Origin: AC-51 sp036265325
GTDB lineage: Bacteria > Actinomycetota > UBA4738 > HRBIN12
Reading direction: 5' to 3'
DNA length: 64,000 nucleotides
NCBI GenBank assembly: GCA_036265325.1
Contig: DATAPH010000015.1
Span: 1 to 64,000 of the forward strand
In this document: one piece after another, positions 46,794 to 56,742 of the stretch
Layout: every line of letters starts with the position of its first letter
Numbering within the stretch: position 1 is the stretch's first letter
Position numbers and translations under genes: made by a program
Notes under the pieces: model-generated
The model's database searches: none
The model's input: only the letters and a program-made list of their open reading frames with translations
What the model was told of the DNA's origin: nothing

Positions 46794-49148
46794 CTACTCC
46801 CCTTCGGCGCGCCAGCGCGTGCCGACCGGCCGTTCCTCCGGTACGAAGAAGCGCGCGAGCGTCCATGTGAGCGCCGCGATCCCGATCGACGCCAGCCAGA
46901 CGGTGAGGGGCGGCGGGTCGAGCGCGAAGAACGTCTGCGTCGCCGGCAGCACGAAGGCGAGCACCGCGAGCACGCCCATCGCCCAGACCAAGGCGAGTCG
47001 CCAGCGGTTGAGCGGCGCCGCGACGATCGACAGGACGAGCAGCCCGACGAACGTCAGCGTCATCACCGCCGTGGTCCGCGCCTGCATCGTCGTGACGCCC
47101 GGCTCGTGCGTCGCGAGGCGGTACCCGAGGAAGGTCGCCGTCGCGGCCAAGATCCCGGTTGGGATCGTGAAGCGGAGCACCCGCCCGACGAACCCGGGGC
47201 GGAACCGCTGTCCGCTCGGCGCGAGCGCCAAGAAGAAGGACGGGATCCCGATCGTGATGGCGCCGATCAGCGTGAGGTGCCTGGGGAGGAACGGGAAGGC
47301 GACGCTGGCGACTCCGACAGCGAGCGACAGCACCATCGCGTAGACCGTCTTGGTCAGATAGAGGTTGGACGTGCGCTCGATGTTGCCCAGCACACGGCGC
47401 CCTTCCCCGACGACGCTCGGCAGTGCGTCGAACGTTCCATCCAGCAACACGATCTGCGCGACGGCGCGCGTGGCGTCTGCGCCGGTTCCCATCGCGACGC
47501 CGATGTCGGCGTCCTTGAGCGCCAGCGCGTCGTTCACACCGTCGCCGGTCATCGCCACCGTGTGCCCGGCGGTTTGGAGCGCCGTGACCATGGCGCGCTT
47601 CTGATGCGGGGTGACGCGTCCGAACACGCGGTGTTTCTCGAGCGCGTCGGCCAGCACGCCGGGCTCGTCCGACAACCTGCGCGCGTCGACGGCGTCGTTC
47701 GCGCCGTCCAGACCGAGCGAGGAGGCGATCGCGCCGACGGTGGACGGCGCGTCGCCGCTGATGACGGTGACGCGGACACCCTGCTCGGCGAAGTAGCGAA
47801 GCGTGTCGGCGGCATCGGGCCGGACGCGATCCGCGAGCACGACGAGCGCAACCGGCATCCGAACACCGGCGAGCACGTCGCCGGGCAGCTCGTCGGCGCG
47901 CGCGAGGAGAACCACGCGAGCGCCGGTCTCAGCGTGCCGTGCAACCTTCGCCAGCGTGTCCGGGTCGTCGGTCACCACGTCGGGTGCGCCGAGGATCCAG
48001 GCGCCGTGATCGGCGAACGCGGCCGCGCTCCATTTCCTCGCCGACGAGAAGGGAACGGTGTCCTCGACGGTCCAGCCCTCGACCGGCGGGAGCCCTTCGT
48101 CGATCGCGCGCAGCGTCGCGTTCGGCGCCGGATCGGCTGCGGCGAGCGCGGCGAGGACCGGCTCGGGATCGAGGCCGTCATCGAGCCGCTCGACCCGGTC
48201 GAGGGTCAGCTTGCCCTCCGTCAGCGTCCCGGTCTTGTCGATGCACAGCACGTCGACGCGGGCGAGCCCTTCGACGGCGGGCAGCTCTTGCACCAGGACT
48301 CGGCGTCGAGCGAGCCGCACGACCGCCACCGAGAACGCGATCGACGTCAGGAGCACGAGCCCCTCCGGCACCATCGCGACGGTTCCGGCGACGGCGCCCG
48401 ACAGCGCGGGACGCCAGGCGTTCTGCGCGCGGTATTGACTCACGAACAGCAGCGCGGCGGTCGGCACGATCGCCCACGTGACGTACTTCAAGATCCGGTC
48501 GGTCCCGCTGCGGAGCTCCGAGCGTGTGAGGGTGAACCGGCGGGCGTCCGCTGCGATGCGTGCCGCATAGGCGTCGGTGCCGAGGGCTTCGACCTGCGCG
48601 CGTCCGGACCCAGCGACGACGAACGAGCCGCTCAACACGCGGTCGCCCTCGGCTTTCACGACGGGCTCCGACTCCCCGGTCAGCAGCGACTCGTCGACCT
48701 CGAGGCGATCGCTCACCAGCACCTCGCCGTCGACGACGACCTGGTCGCCCGGCGCGAGGGCAAGGACGTCGTCGCGAACGATCGCGGACGGCGGCACGCG
48801 TGCGGGCTCACCGTCGCGCACGACCGTCGCCGTCGGCGCCGTCAGCAGCGTCAGCCGGTCGAGCGTCCGTTTCGCGCGAAGCTCCTGCACGATCCCGATC
48901 AGCGTGTTCGCCACGAGCACGAGTCCGAACAGCGCATCCTGCAACGGGCCGACGATCAGGATGAGCACGAGCATCGCGCCGAGTAAGGCGTTGAATCGCG
49001 TGAAGACGTTCGCGCGGACGATCTGCCCGACCGTTCGGGTGGGCGCGGCGGGCACCCGGTTGACGTCACCGTGCTCGCCGCGCTCGGCGACGTCGGCCGC
49101 ACTCAGGCCGTGCGCAGGGTCGACCGCCGAACGCTGGGCCGTGTCCAC
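46794..49148 (-). CDS. P-type cation ATPase (CtpE-like)
   Basis: A 784-residue P-type ATPase. The actuator loop is TGES (157-160), and helix 4 carries 'VPEGL' (260-264). The phosphorylation site is Asp304 in DKTGTLTEG, and the hinge is 'TGDGVNDALALKDADIGVAMG'. Ten helices are arranged as in P2/P3-like pumps, without heavy-metal-binding N-domains. The pattern 'ELPAVEGLARVDVLCIDKTG' matches CtpE, a calcium importer in mycobacteria; ion specificity here is inferred. The GTG start follows TAGGCT by 6 bases. Confidence 0.92.
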   Translation of the reverse strand: MDTAQRSAVDPAHGLSAADVAERGEHGDVNRVPAAPTRTVGQIVRANVFTRFNALLGAMLVLILIVGPLQDALFGLVLVANTLIGIVQELRAKRTLDRLTLLTAPTATVVRDGEPARVPPSAIVRDDVLALAPGDQVVVDGEVLVSDRLEVDESLLTGESEPVVKAEGDRVLSGSFVVAGSGRAQVEALGTDAYAARIAADARRFTLTRSELRSGTDRILKYVTWAIVPTAALLFVSQYRAQNAWRPALSGAVAGTVAMVPEGLVLLTSIAFSVAVVRLARRRVLVQELPAVEGLARVDVLCIDKTGTLTEGKLTLDRVERLDDGLDPEPVLAALAAADPAPNATLRAIDEGLPPVEGWTVEDTVPFSSARKWSAAAFADHGAWILGAPDVVTDDPDTLAKVARHAETGARVVLLARADELPGDVLAGVRMPVALVVLADRVRPDAADTLRYFAEQGVRVTVISGDAPSTVGAIASSLGLDGANDAVDARRLSDEPGVLADALEKHRVFGRVTPHQKRAMVTALQTAGHTVAMTGDGVNDALALKDADIGVAMGTGADATRAVAQIVLLDGTFDALPSVVGEGRRVLGNIERTSNLYLTKTVYAMVLSLAVGVASVAFPFLPRHLTLIGAITIGIPSFFLALAPSGQRFRPGFVGRVLRFTIPTGILAATATFLGYRLATHEPGVTTMQARTTAVMTLTFVGLLVLSIVAAPLNRWRLALVWAMGVLAVLAFVLPATQTFFALDPPPLTVWLASIGIAALTWTLARFFVPEERPVGTRWRAEGE

Positions 49149-49296
49149 GTGGAGAGCCTACGCTGCCCTTCTCGGACACTCGGCTCGTGCGAACACGGCG
49201 GGCGAACACGCGCCGTCGTGCGGGCGCACCGGCGCACCGCTACGCTCACCACGAACGTGCACGCCGCAGAGATCGACTGTCAGGAAGGGGCGCTCG

Positions 49297-50463
49297 ATGG
49301 ACCCAGCCGGGGTCGCGACGGGCCCGAACGAACCGTCTCTTCCGCCCCCACCGCCCGCGCCGCCCGAACCGTCGATGACCTTCGGGCTTCGTCCGATCGC
49401 GGTCGGGGCGCTCTGTCTGCTCGTCGCCGCGGTCGCCGCCTTCTTCGCCTACAAAACTCTCTGGCCATATCCGAAGCCGGGTGCGGACTACGTGCTCGCG
49501 GTGGTGGTCGTCGGCGCCGGCGCGGTCGGGCTCGCGGCGGCGCGGTTCCGCGGCTCAGGGCGGCGTCAACAGGCTGTTGCCGGCGCGATCGTGTTCGCCG
49601 CCGCGATCCCGTTCGTCGCCGTCACGTTCGTCCCCGGCATCGCGCAACCGCGGAGTCACCCGATCCCGGGCGGGCAGGCGTACGTGCTGTACGCGGCGCC
49701 GGACGGAAACTGGGACCTGTACTGGCTCCCCCGTGGCGACGCCGCCGGACTCGTTGCGCTGACCGCCACCGCCGATATCAGCGAGCGGTGGCCCCTGCTC
49801 GGACCGGATGGGCGCTCGCTGATCTACACGAGCGTCGCGCCGGACGGCGCCATGGACCTTCATCGCCTGGAACTGCAGCTCGACGGTCATCCCGGCACCG
49901 ACGAGGTCGTTTTGGCCGGTGAGGGACGGGACGTCTCCGCCAGCGCGTTCGCTCCGGACGGCACGCTGTTGGTCGAGGTCGCCGACCCCCGACACGTGCC
50001 CTCGATCGACCGGCTCGATCTCACGACCGGCAAGCTGACGCCATTCCTTCGGGGCGCGATGACGGCGGCGTACAGCCCGGACGGAACGCAGATCGCCTTC
50101 ACCAAGCGCAAGCTGACAGAGCCCAAGGACTGGGACATCTGGGTCGCCGACGCCGACGGCCGCCATGCACGAGACGTGATCGACGCGGAAGGCACCCAGG
50201 ATTTCCCAACATGGTCACCCGACGGCACGATGCTCACCTACAGCGGATCGTCCCCTTTGGGCGACCCGGACGTCTTCACCGCTCGTGCCGACGGAAGCGA
50301 CGTGGTCGACCTCACGCCGAAGTCGCGGGACGCCGACACGGCGCAGGGCTGGACGTCCGACGGACACGTCTTGTTCCTGTCGAACCGGTCACACACCGGG
50401 GGCACGTTCCTGTATTTCATGAACGGCGACGGCACCGACGTGCGGCTCGCGCTCCGGATCTAG
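49297..50463 (+). CDS. Membrane protein with PD40/TolB-like beta-propeller domain
   Basis: A 388-residue protein. It has a Pro-rich N-terminus, three helices (about 33-50, 61-80, 88-106) and an exported six-bladed-propeller-like domain. Its repeats read 'WPLLGPDGRSLIYTS', 'SASAFAPDGTLLVEV', 'TAAYSPDGTQIAFTKRK' and 'FPTWSPDGTMLTYSG'. These PD40 repeats are typical of TolB/DPP-type propellers used for binding. The partner is unknown. An AGGAAGGGG ribosome site precedes the ATG at 49297. Confidence 0.85.
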   Translation: MDPAGVATGPNEPSLPPPPPAPPEPSMTFGLRPIAVGALCLLVAAVAAFFAYKTLWPYPKPGADYVLAVVVVGAGAVGLAAARFRGSGRRQQAVAGAIVFAAAIPFVAVTFVPGIAQPRSHPIPGGQAYVLYAAPDGNWDLYWLPRGDAAGLVALTATADISERWPLLGPDGRSLIYTSVAPDGAMDLHRLELQLDGHPGTDEVVLAGEGRDVSASAFAPDGTLLVEVADPRHVPSIDRLDLTTGKLTPFLRGAMTAAYSPDGTQIAFTKRKLTEPKDWDIWVADADGRHARDVIDAEGTQDFPTWSPDGTMLTYSGSSPLGDPDVFTARADGSDVVDLTPKSRDADTAQGWTSDGHVLFLSNRSHTGGTFLYFMNGDGTDVRLALRI

Positions 50464-50464
50464 A

Positions 50465-51835
50465 TCAGCGCTCGGCGGCCCACGCCCGGAGCAACCCGAT
50501 CGCCTCGTCCTGCGGGATCGGCCCACGCTCCAGGCGGACGTCCATCAAGTACGCCAGCGCCTCGCCGATCTCCGGTCCGGGCTGCAAGCCGAGGATCTCC
50601 ATCACCTGCTTGCCGTCGAGCGGAGGGCGCATCGCCTCGAGGTTCTCCTGCTCCGCGAGCGCGGCGATCCGTTCCTCGAGCTCGTCCTGCAGCTTCGCGA
50701 AGGCCTGCGCTCGCTTCTCGTTGCGCGTCGTGACGTCGGCGCGCGTGAGCTGGTTCAGTCGGTCGAGCAGCGGCCCTGCATCGCGCACGAATCGCCGCAC
50801 CGCCGCGTCGGACCACGCGTCGTCGCCGTACCCGTGGAACCGAAGATGGAGCTCGATCAACGTGCAGACGTCGTCGATCACCGACTTCGGATAGCGGAGC
50901 TCCGTCAGGCGCGCCCGCGCGATGCGCGCGCCCTCCACCTCATGATGGTGGAACGTCACGCCCTCGGGGGTGATCTTCCGCGTCGCGGGTTTCCCCACGT
51001 CGTGCAGCAGGGCGGCGAGCCGGAGCACCCCGTCGTGCTCGCACCGGTCGACCACCGCGTAGGTGTGCCGGAGCACGTCCTTGTGGCGGTGGACCGGATC
51101 CTGCTCGAGGCTGAGGGCCGAGAGCTCGGGCATGAACCGGTCCGCCAGGCCGGTGTCGACCAACAACTCGAGGCCGGCCGGCGCGTGGTCCCCGACCAAC
51201 AGCTTGTCGACCTCATCGCGGATGCGTTCGGCCGACACGATCTCGAGCCGTTCCGCCATGTCGCTCATCGCTGAAACGACCCGCTCGGCCGGCCGGACGC
51301 CGAGCTGCGCGACGAACCGCGCGGCACGGATCATCCGCAAGGGGTCGTCGGAGAACGACGTCTCGGGATCGAGCGGCGTGTCGAGGACACCTGCCGAGAG
51401 CGCCTTCAGGCCGCCGTACGGGTCGACGAACTCACCGTCCGGGAGCCGGACCGCCATCGCGTTGATCGTGAAGTCGCGCCGTGACAGGTCGACGAAGATG
51501 TCGTCGCCGAACGTGACCGCGGGCTTGCGGTGCTCCTGGGCGTAGACCTCCTTGCGGAACGTCGTGATCTCGACGCGGACGCCGTCCTTCAGCGCGCCGA
51601 CGGTTCCGAACTTCACGCCGACGAGGTACTTGCGGTCGGCCCACCCGCGCAGCAACCGGGTCGTTTCGGTCGGGTGCGCGGACGTCGCGAAGTCGAGATC
51701 TGGTGACGGCCTGCCCTGCAGGATGTCCCGGACGCTCCCCCCGACCAGGAAGAGCTCCTGCGCGGCCTCGGCGAAGCGCGCGCCAAGCTCCTTGGCGACG
51801 GGCGGCACATCGATCGTGGAGGGTGCGTCCGGCAT
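50465..51835 (-). CDS. cca: CCA tRNA nucleotidyltransferase
   Basis: A 456-residue class II enzyme that adds or repairs the 3' CCA of tRNA. The head has 'LFLVGGSVRDILQGRPSPDLDFAT' (GGxVRD and DxD) and 'RRDFTINAMAV'. The neck has 'DDPLRMIRAARFVAQLG'. An HD domain follows ('LAALLHDVGKPATR', 'FHHHEVEGA'), as in mycobacterial PcnA. It opens the conserved origin-proximal gene order. TATCCT ends 6 bases before the ATG at 51835 (leaderless). Confidence 0.96.
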   Translation of the reverse strand: MPDAPSTIDVPPVAKELGARFAEAAQELFLVGGSVRDILQGRPSPDLDFATSAHPTETTRLLRGWADRKYLVGVKFGTVGALKDGVRVEITTFRKEVYAQEHRKPAVTFGDDIFVDLSRRDFTINAMAVRLPDGEFVDPYGGLKALSAGVLDTPLDPETSFSDDPLRMIRAARFVAQLGVRPAERVVSAMSDMAERLEIVSAERIRDEVDKLLVGDHAPAGLELLVDTGLADRFMPELSALSLEQDPVHRHKDVLRHTYAVVDRCEHDGVLRLAALLHDVGKPATRKITPEGVTFHHHEVEGARIARARLTELRYPKSVIDDVCTLIELHLRFHGYGDDAWSDAAVRRFVRDAGPLLDRLNQLTRADVTTRNEKRAQAFAKLQDELEERIAALAEQENLEAMRPPLDGKQVMEILGLQPGPEIGEALAYLMDVRLERGPIPQDEAIGLLRAWAAER

Positions 51836-51884
51836 GGGCCGAGGATAGTCGCGCGCCGGTGCGCGGACCGCGAGGCTCGCGACG

Positions 51885-52997
51885 CTAGAAGGGAAGGCCG
51901 GCGCGTTGGTCGTCGCTGAACGCGGACCCACGGTCCAGCACGCCGGACAGCTGCAGGTCGAAGTCGTGTGGGCTCGACGCCGTCCGCCGAGCTTCGTCGA
52001 CGGTCACGAGGCCGTCCTTCACGAGCTGCACAAGCGCCTGGTCGAACGACTGCATCCCGTAGTACCCGCCGTCTGCGATCACATCGACGATCGAATCGGT
52101 CTGCTCGGGGTCCACCAGCCGGTCGAACACCCGGCCGGTATTCACGAGGACCTCGACCGCGGGTACGCGCCCCTTGCCGTCGGCCTTCTGCACCAGCCGC
52201 TGCGACACGATCCCACGGAGCGCACCGGCGAAGGAGGTCCGTACCTCCTTGGCCTGCTGCGGCGGGAACAGGTCGAGCACGCGGTTGATCGTCTCCATGC
52301 AGTCGATCGTGTGCAGGGTCGAGATCACGAGGTGCCCGGTCTCGGCCGCCTGGATCGCAGACAGCGCCGACTCGGCGTCGCGGATCTCACCGACGAAGAT
52401 CACGTCCGGGTCCTGTCGCACAACGTGACGAAGGGCTGCCTCATACGAGTCGGTGTCCAGGCCGATCTCGCGCTGCTGGATGATCGACATCTCGTCGTCG
52501 TGCACGACCTCGATCGGGTCCTCGATCGTCACGATGTGCGCCCGGCGCGACCGGTTGATGTACCCGATCATCGAGGCGATCGTCGTCGTCTTCCCGGTTC
52601 CGGTCGGGCCGGTCATCAGCACGAGACCGCGTGGGCTGTCGGCGAGCGTCCGCATCACCTCGGGCAACCGGAGCTCCTCGAACGTTGGGATCTCCGAGCG
52701 CACCCGCCGGACGGCGAGCCCAACGAGACCTCGCTGACGAAAGACATTGATCCGGAACCGGCCGACGCCTTGGAGCGTGTAGCCGATGTCCGCCTCGTTG
52801 TGCTGCTCGAACTCGCGGCTCTTGTGCTCGCTCATCACCGTGTTGCCGAACGAGACGGTGTCGGGCGGCGTCAGGACGTCGTGAGACGTCGGCTGCAACT
52901 CGCCGTCGATCCGGAGGAACGGCACGTTGCCGACCTTCAGATGAAGGTCGCTCGCACCGCGTTCCACGGTGTGCCGGAGGAGGTCGTCGATATTCAT
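51885..52997 (-). CDS. pilT: PilT-like type IV pilus retraction/twitching ATPase
   Basis: A 370-residue hexameric ATPase. The N-terminal PAS-like domain is 'DDLLRHTVERGASDLHLKVG'. Walker A is 'GPTGTGKTTTIASM', the Asp box 'IVTIEDPIEVVH', Walker B 'DPDVIFVGEIRDAESA' and the His box 'HLVISTLHTID'. It powers pilus retraction in pilus systems, but no other pilus genes are here, so the partner apparatus lies elsewhere. It is divergent from the NUDIX gene. ATG 52997 starts the conserved domain. Confidence 0.94.
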   Translation of the reverse strand: MNIDDLLRHTVERGASDLHLKVGNVPFLRIDGELQPTSHDVLTPPDTVSFGNTVMSEHKSREFEQHNEADIGYTLQGVGRFRINVFRQRGLVGLAVRRVRSEIPTFEELRLPEVMRTLADSPRGLVLMTGPTGTGKTTTIASMIGYINRSRRAHIVTIEDPIEVVHDDEMSIIQQREIGLDTDSYEAALRHVVRQDPDVIFVGEIRDAESALSAIQAAETGHLVISTLHTIDCMETINRVLDLFPPQQAKEVRTSFAGALRGIVSQRLVQKADGKGRVPAVEVLVNTGRVFDRLVDPEQTDSIVDVIADGGYYGMQSFDQALVQLVKDGLVTVDEARRTASSPHDFDLQLSGVLDRGSAFSDDQRAGLPF

Positions 52998-53057
52998 CCC
53001 CGGTTGGTTGTCGGCAACGAGAGCCTCGGGCCTAAGCGCGGCTAGTATCCGCACGTC

Positions 53058-53840
53058 ATGGCCGCCGACGAACCCGCGAGAAGCGCTGCATCACAGGAAG
53101 AAAAGGCGGCCCCCGACCCCCGGCGCAAGCGCAAGCGCCGACGGCGCCCTCGTCGCAAGCCTGGCGCCGCTGCGGGCGGCGGGTCGAACGCGCAGACGAA
53201 GAAGACCGGCGCGAAGGGTGACGGCGCGAAGAAGTCGTCCGGCGGCGCAGGCGCTTCCTCGTCTGTCGGCGAGTCGAAGCGGAAGCGCCAGCGGCGGTCC
53301 GGCAAGAACAAGCGAGGCGGCAAGCCGAACGCGGCCAGGACCGCGAACACGAGCGCCGCATCGCGGGCTGACCCCAAGCGCGACGACCGGAAGACCGCAC
53401 CCCGGCGCCAGAAGATCCCGACGACCCGCGAGGTCTCCGCGGGAGGCGTCGTCTACCGGAAGACGGACGACGGCGTCGAGGTCGTGCTCGCCTCCAGGCG
53501 CACCCGGCGAGGCCAGCTCGCCTGGGGTCTCGCGAAGGGCGGCATCGAGGAGGGCGAGACGAAGGAGGTCGCCGCGATCCGCGAGGTTCGCGAAGAGACC
53601 GGCATGACGGCCGAGATCGAGGCCGACCTCGGCGACACGAAATACATGTACGTCTGGGACGACATCCGGATCCGCAAGACGGTCCACTTCTTCTTGATGC
53701 GGCATACGGGCGGCAACGCCGAGGACCGCGACGACGAGATGGAGGAGATCCGCTGGTTCCCGATGGAACGGGCGATCAAGCGGGCCGCCTACCGAGGTGA
53801 GCGAGACATGCTCGTGAAAGCCTCGGAGCTCCTGCAGTGA
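53058..53840 (+). CDS. NUDIX hydrolase with long basic N-terminal extension
   Basis: A 260-residue protein. Residues 1-115 are Lys/Arg/Ser/Ala-rich and probably disordered, suggesting nucleic-acid or ribosome binding. The Nudix domain (about 122-255) has 'KGGIEEGETKEVAAIREV' plus REETG, a canonical box. It takes the place of the MutT4-type gene of mycobacteria in this gene order. TAGTAT lies 9 bases before the ATG. The next gene starts in its stop codon. Confidence 0.9.
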   Translation: MAADEPARSAASQEEKAAPDPRRKRKRRRRPRRKPGAAAGGGSNAQTKKTGAKGDGAKKSSGGAGASSSVGESKRKRQRRSGKNKRGGKPNAARTANTSAASRADPKRDDRKTAPRRQKIPTTREVSAGGVVYRKTDDGVEVVLASRRTRRGQLAWGLAKGGIEEGETKEVAAIREVREETGMTAEIEADLGDTKYMYVWDDIRIRKTVHFFLMRHTGGNAEDRDDEMEEIRWFPMERAIKRAAYRGERDMLVKASELLQ

Positions 53841-54610
53841 CGGTCGCCGACGCGATCATCGCGATCGCGATCGGAGCAGGCGCCGGGGTGCTGTCCGGCA
53901 TCTTCGGCGTCGGCGGGGGCATCGTGATGACGCCCGCGATCGATGCGTTCCTGCCTGTCACCTCGATCCAAGCGATCGCGACGCCGCTCCCGGTGATCTT
54001 CCCCACGTCGATCACCGGGGCGTACACGTACGCGAAGGCCGGTCAGGTCGACCGCCACGCGGCATGGTGGATGGCGTCAACGGGCTTGGTCGGCTCGGTG
54101 CTCGGCGCCCTCGCGACGCAGTGGATCGACCCGACGCTCCTCTTATTGGTGACCGCGGCGCTGCTCGGGTGGCAATCGTTCGGGATCATCCGGGGCCGGG
54201 CGCCGGTGGCGGACGCCGAAGCGCCGGCGCGCGACATCTCGCGCGCGACGTTCGGCGTGATCGGGTTCGTAGCGGGGGTCGTGTCGGGCCTGCTCGGGAT
54301 CGGCGGCGGCCTGATCATGGTTCCGCTGCTCGCGGGTTGGTGCGGGATGCCGCTCAAGCGTGCGTTGGGAACGTCGCTGCTCACGATCTGGGCCCTGGTG
54401 ATCCCCGGCACGATCGTCCACGCGTGGCTCGGCAACATCGACTGGTGGGTGGCGCTGTTCCTAACGATCGGGGCGGTTCCGGGCGCTCGGGTCGGCTCGA
54501 TCCTCGCCCTCGCCGCCCGAGAGCGGATGCTTCGAACGGTCGTGGGGAGCGGGATGCTCGCGATCGCCGTGCTGTACGCCGCAGCGCAACTCGTGCAGCT
54601 TACGCGCTGA
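53837..54610 (+). CDS. TauE/SafE (sulfite exporter-like) permease
   Basis: A 257-residue protein with 7-8 helices. The two internal repeats are 'GVLSGIFGVGGGIVMTPAI' and 'GVVSGLLGIGGGLIMVPLLA', the family's G-x-GGG signature, and 'LKRALGTSLLTIWALVIPGTIVH' is also typical. It moves small anions such as sulfite or organosulfonates; the substrate is unknown. It is coupled to the NUDIX gene by a GTGA overlap. It is an insertion relative to the mycobacterial order. Confidence 0.92.
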   Translation: MTVADAIIAIAIGAGAGVLSGIFGVGGGIVMTPAIDAFLPVTSIQAIATPLPVIFPTSITGAYTYAKAGQVDRHAAWWMASTGLVGSVLGALATQWIDPTLLLLVTAALLGWQSFGIIRGRAPVADAEAPARDISRATFGVIGFVAGVVSGLLGIGGGLIMVPLLAGWCGMPLKRALGTSLLTIWALVIPGTIVHAWLGNIDWWVALFLTIGAVPGARVGSILALAARERMLRTVVGSGMLAIAVLYAAAQLVQLTR

Positions 54611-54654
54611 GAGGCTGCGCGGGGAGTCCAGGTGCGACGACTACGATGCCGCCC

Positions 54655-56742
54655 GTGAGACGCTCCCTCGGCGTGGTGGCCGCCACGCTCGTAGCGGTTT
54701 GCACGCTGGCGGTGCCACCGCCTGCCGCCGCTCAGAGCGCGGACGTCACCCTCCAGCTCATGTCGCAGTCTCCGTGGAGCTCAAAGCAACATCGAGCTGC
54801 ACTCGACTTCCAGGTGGAGGTCACGAACAACGGGACCGAGCCACTCAACGACGTTTCGCTTGAGGTCGGGTTCGGTGATCACATCAGCACCCAGGCCGAC
54901 TTCGACGCGATGCTCACCACCGGAGTAACCCCGGTCGCGAAAAGCCCCAGCAAGACTATCCACGGTTCCATCGAGCCAGGCCAGCCGCGGACGATCTCTA
55001 TGACGGTCGACCTGACGGCGATCGGCGAGATCAATCAGGTCGACTCGCAGGTGTATCCGGCATCGATCACGCTGTTCTCGGAGTTGACCGTCGTGACCAG
55101 CCTCGTGACGCCCGTGATCTATCTGGTGCAGCCCCCGGAGAAGCCGCTCTTGTCGAGCGTCGCGGTGCCGGTGTCCGCGCCGATCGCGTTCGGCGCGGAC
55201 GACGCGCTTGTCGACACCGCGTTCCCTCCCTCGCTCGGCGAAGGAGGGAACCTGCGCGAGACCCTGGATGCGGTCGCCGGCAGTGCGAGCGCCCGACATC
55301 CCCGCGGCGTCGTCGACCTGATCACCGACCCGATGGTCGTGACCCAGGCGCGGGACGTCGCGGACGGATACCGAACGACCGACGGCACGCAGGTACCCGC
55401 CGACTCGACGCAGGCAACGCAGGCAACACGGTTCCTCACGGAACTCACGAGCGTCGTCGGGGCGACCAACAACGTCGAGACGGTGGCGCAGCCCTTCGGC
55501 GATCCGAACATCCCGTCGATGCTCGCGACCTACACCGGGTTCCCCGCCGGCGAAGCGCCGACGCTCGAAACGCAGCTGGACGCGCAGCGCGCTGCCGGCA
55601 TCGACGTCATCTCGACCTTGAATGCGACGGCCAGCCCTCGCGTGATCGCACCGAACGCCGCCCAGTTCAACGACGAGACGCTCGACTGGCTCGCACGGTC
55701 CTCGCTCGACGTCGTCCTCGGCGCCCCAGACACCGTCAACCGCACGGCGTGGCAGGGCGCGTACGCGCCGGCGCCCACCGTGCCGACCAGCGCGGGCCCG
55801 ACCCTTGTCCTCCCGGACCCCAGCACGCAGGCGCTCTTCTCACGCACGGACCTCCTCGCCGACCCCGTGCTCGCCTCCCAGATCGTCCTCGGGGAACTCG
55901 CGTTCATCTGGAAGGAGGAGCCCGTGCCGGACCCGCCCACGCAGCGTGGCGTCGCGGTCGAGCCGCCGGCGACGCTCCCGCCCCAGATGTGGGCACCGCT
56001 GCTCGACCGGCTGGCGGGCGCGCCGTTCCTCAAGCCGGTCTCGCTGACGCAGCTCGTCGACCAGGTGACCCCCGACAACCCGAACGACGCCGGTCCGCTG
56101 AAGACGCAATCGATCGCGCGGTTCGATGACACCTACGCCGCCACCATGGCGCGCCTCGGGGGCGACGTGTCGATCGTGAACTCCATGCTCGGCGCCGGCA
56201 GCGAAGAGCCGACGGATCTGCGGCGGCGGCTGTTCACCGCGACCGAGCCCGCCTACCTTTCGGACCCGTTGGCGGGGACGCCGTGGCTCACCTCGGTCGA
56301 CTCGACCGTCTCGCAGGCGTTCGCCGCCGTCACGCCCAACCTCAACAACGCGCAGTTCACCCTGACGTCGCACGAGGGGACGATCCCGCTGCAGATGGGA
56401 GACCCCGGCGACCACGCCTATCACGTCACCGTCGACCTCAGTTCACAGGACTTCACGTTCCCGAACGGTGATTCGCAAGACGTCGTGGTGGACCAGCCCG
56501 GGGAGGTTGTCTCGTTCCGCGTGGTCGCGAACTCCTCCGGGCAGAACTCGATCTACCTGCAGGTCCGTGACCCGAACGGCCGACTGGTCCCCGTGAACGA
56601 CGGCTCGACCGACCCCATCGCGATCCCCGTCCGAAGCACGGCGGTGAACAGCGTCGCGCTGCTCGTCACCGTGCTCGCCGCGCTCGGGCTCGTCGCGCTG
56701 TACGTGAGGAGGTGGTTCCGGCGTCGGACGAACCCGACCTGA
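54655..56742 (+). CDS. DUF6049-family exported membrane protein
   Basis: A protein of about 695 residues: signal peptide (MRRSLGVVAATLVAVCTLAV, then A-rich cleavage site), a large exported region and one C-terminal helix followed by RRWFRRR. It starts with an alpha-mannosidase/Ig-like strand set ('TLQLMSQSPWSSKQHRAAL') and is located directly before murJ, as the DUF6049 protein is in mycobacteria. The likely role is in envelope biogenesis. GTG 54655 is preferred to ATG 54646, because TACGAT (54642-54647) would be its -10. Confidence 0.85.
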   Translation: MRRSLGVVAATLVAVCTLAVPPPAAAQSADVTLQLMSQSPWSSKQHRAALDFQVEVTNNGTEPLNDVSLEVGFGDHISTQADFDAMLTTGVTPVAKSPSKTIHGSIEPGQPRTISMTVDLTAIGEINQVDSQVYPASITLFSELTVVTSLVTPVIYLVQPPEKPLLSSVAVPVSAPIAFGADDALVDTAFPPSLGEGGNLRETLDAVAGSASARHPRGVVDLITDPMVVTQARDVADGYRTTDGTQVPADSTQATQATRFLTELTSVVGATNNVETVAQPFGDPNIPSMLATYTGFPAGEAPTLETQLDAQRAAGIDVISTLNATASPRVIAPNAAQFNDETLDWLARSSLDVVLGAPDTVNRTAWQGAYAPAPTVPTSAGPTLVLPDPSTQALFSRTDLLADPVLASQIVLGELAFIWKEEPVPDPPTQRGVAVEPPATLPPQMWAPLLDRLAGAPFLKPVSLTQLVDQVTPDNPNDAGPLKTQSIARFDDTYAATMARLGGDVSIVNSMLGAGSEEPTDLRRRLFTATEPAYLSDPLAGTPWLTSVDSTVSQAFAAVTPNLNNAQFTLTSHEGTIPLQMGDPGDHAYHVTVDLSSQDFTFPNGDSQDVVVDQPGEVVSFRVVANSSGQNSIYLQVRDPNGRLVPVNDGSTDPIAIPVRSTAVNSVALLVTVLAALGLVALYVRRWFRRRTNPT

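Noticed and set aside
46791..48986. A 731-codon plus-strand open frame opposite the P-type ATPase
   Set aside because: It is Arg/His/Asp-rich low-complexity translation antisense to a fully conserved ATPase, the usual shadow frame in GC-rich coding DNA.
53837..54610. A sulfur-metabolism island joining the TauE/SafE permease with tusA-dsrE
   Set aside because: The genes are 14 kb apart in different operons; only general substrate class connects them.
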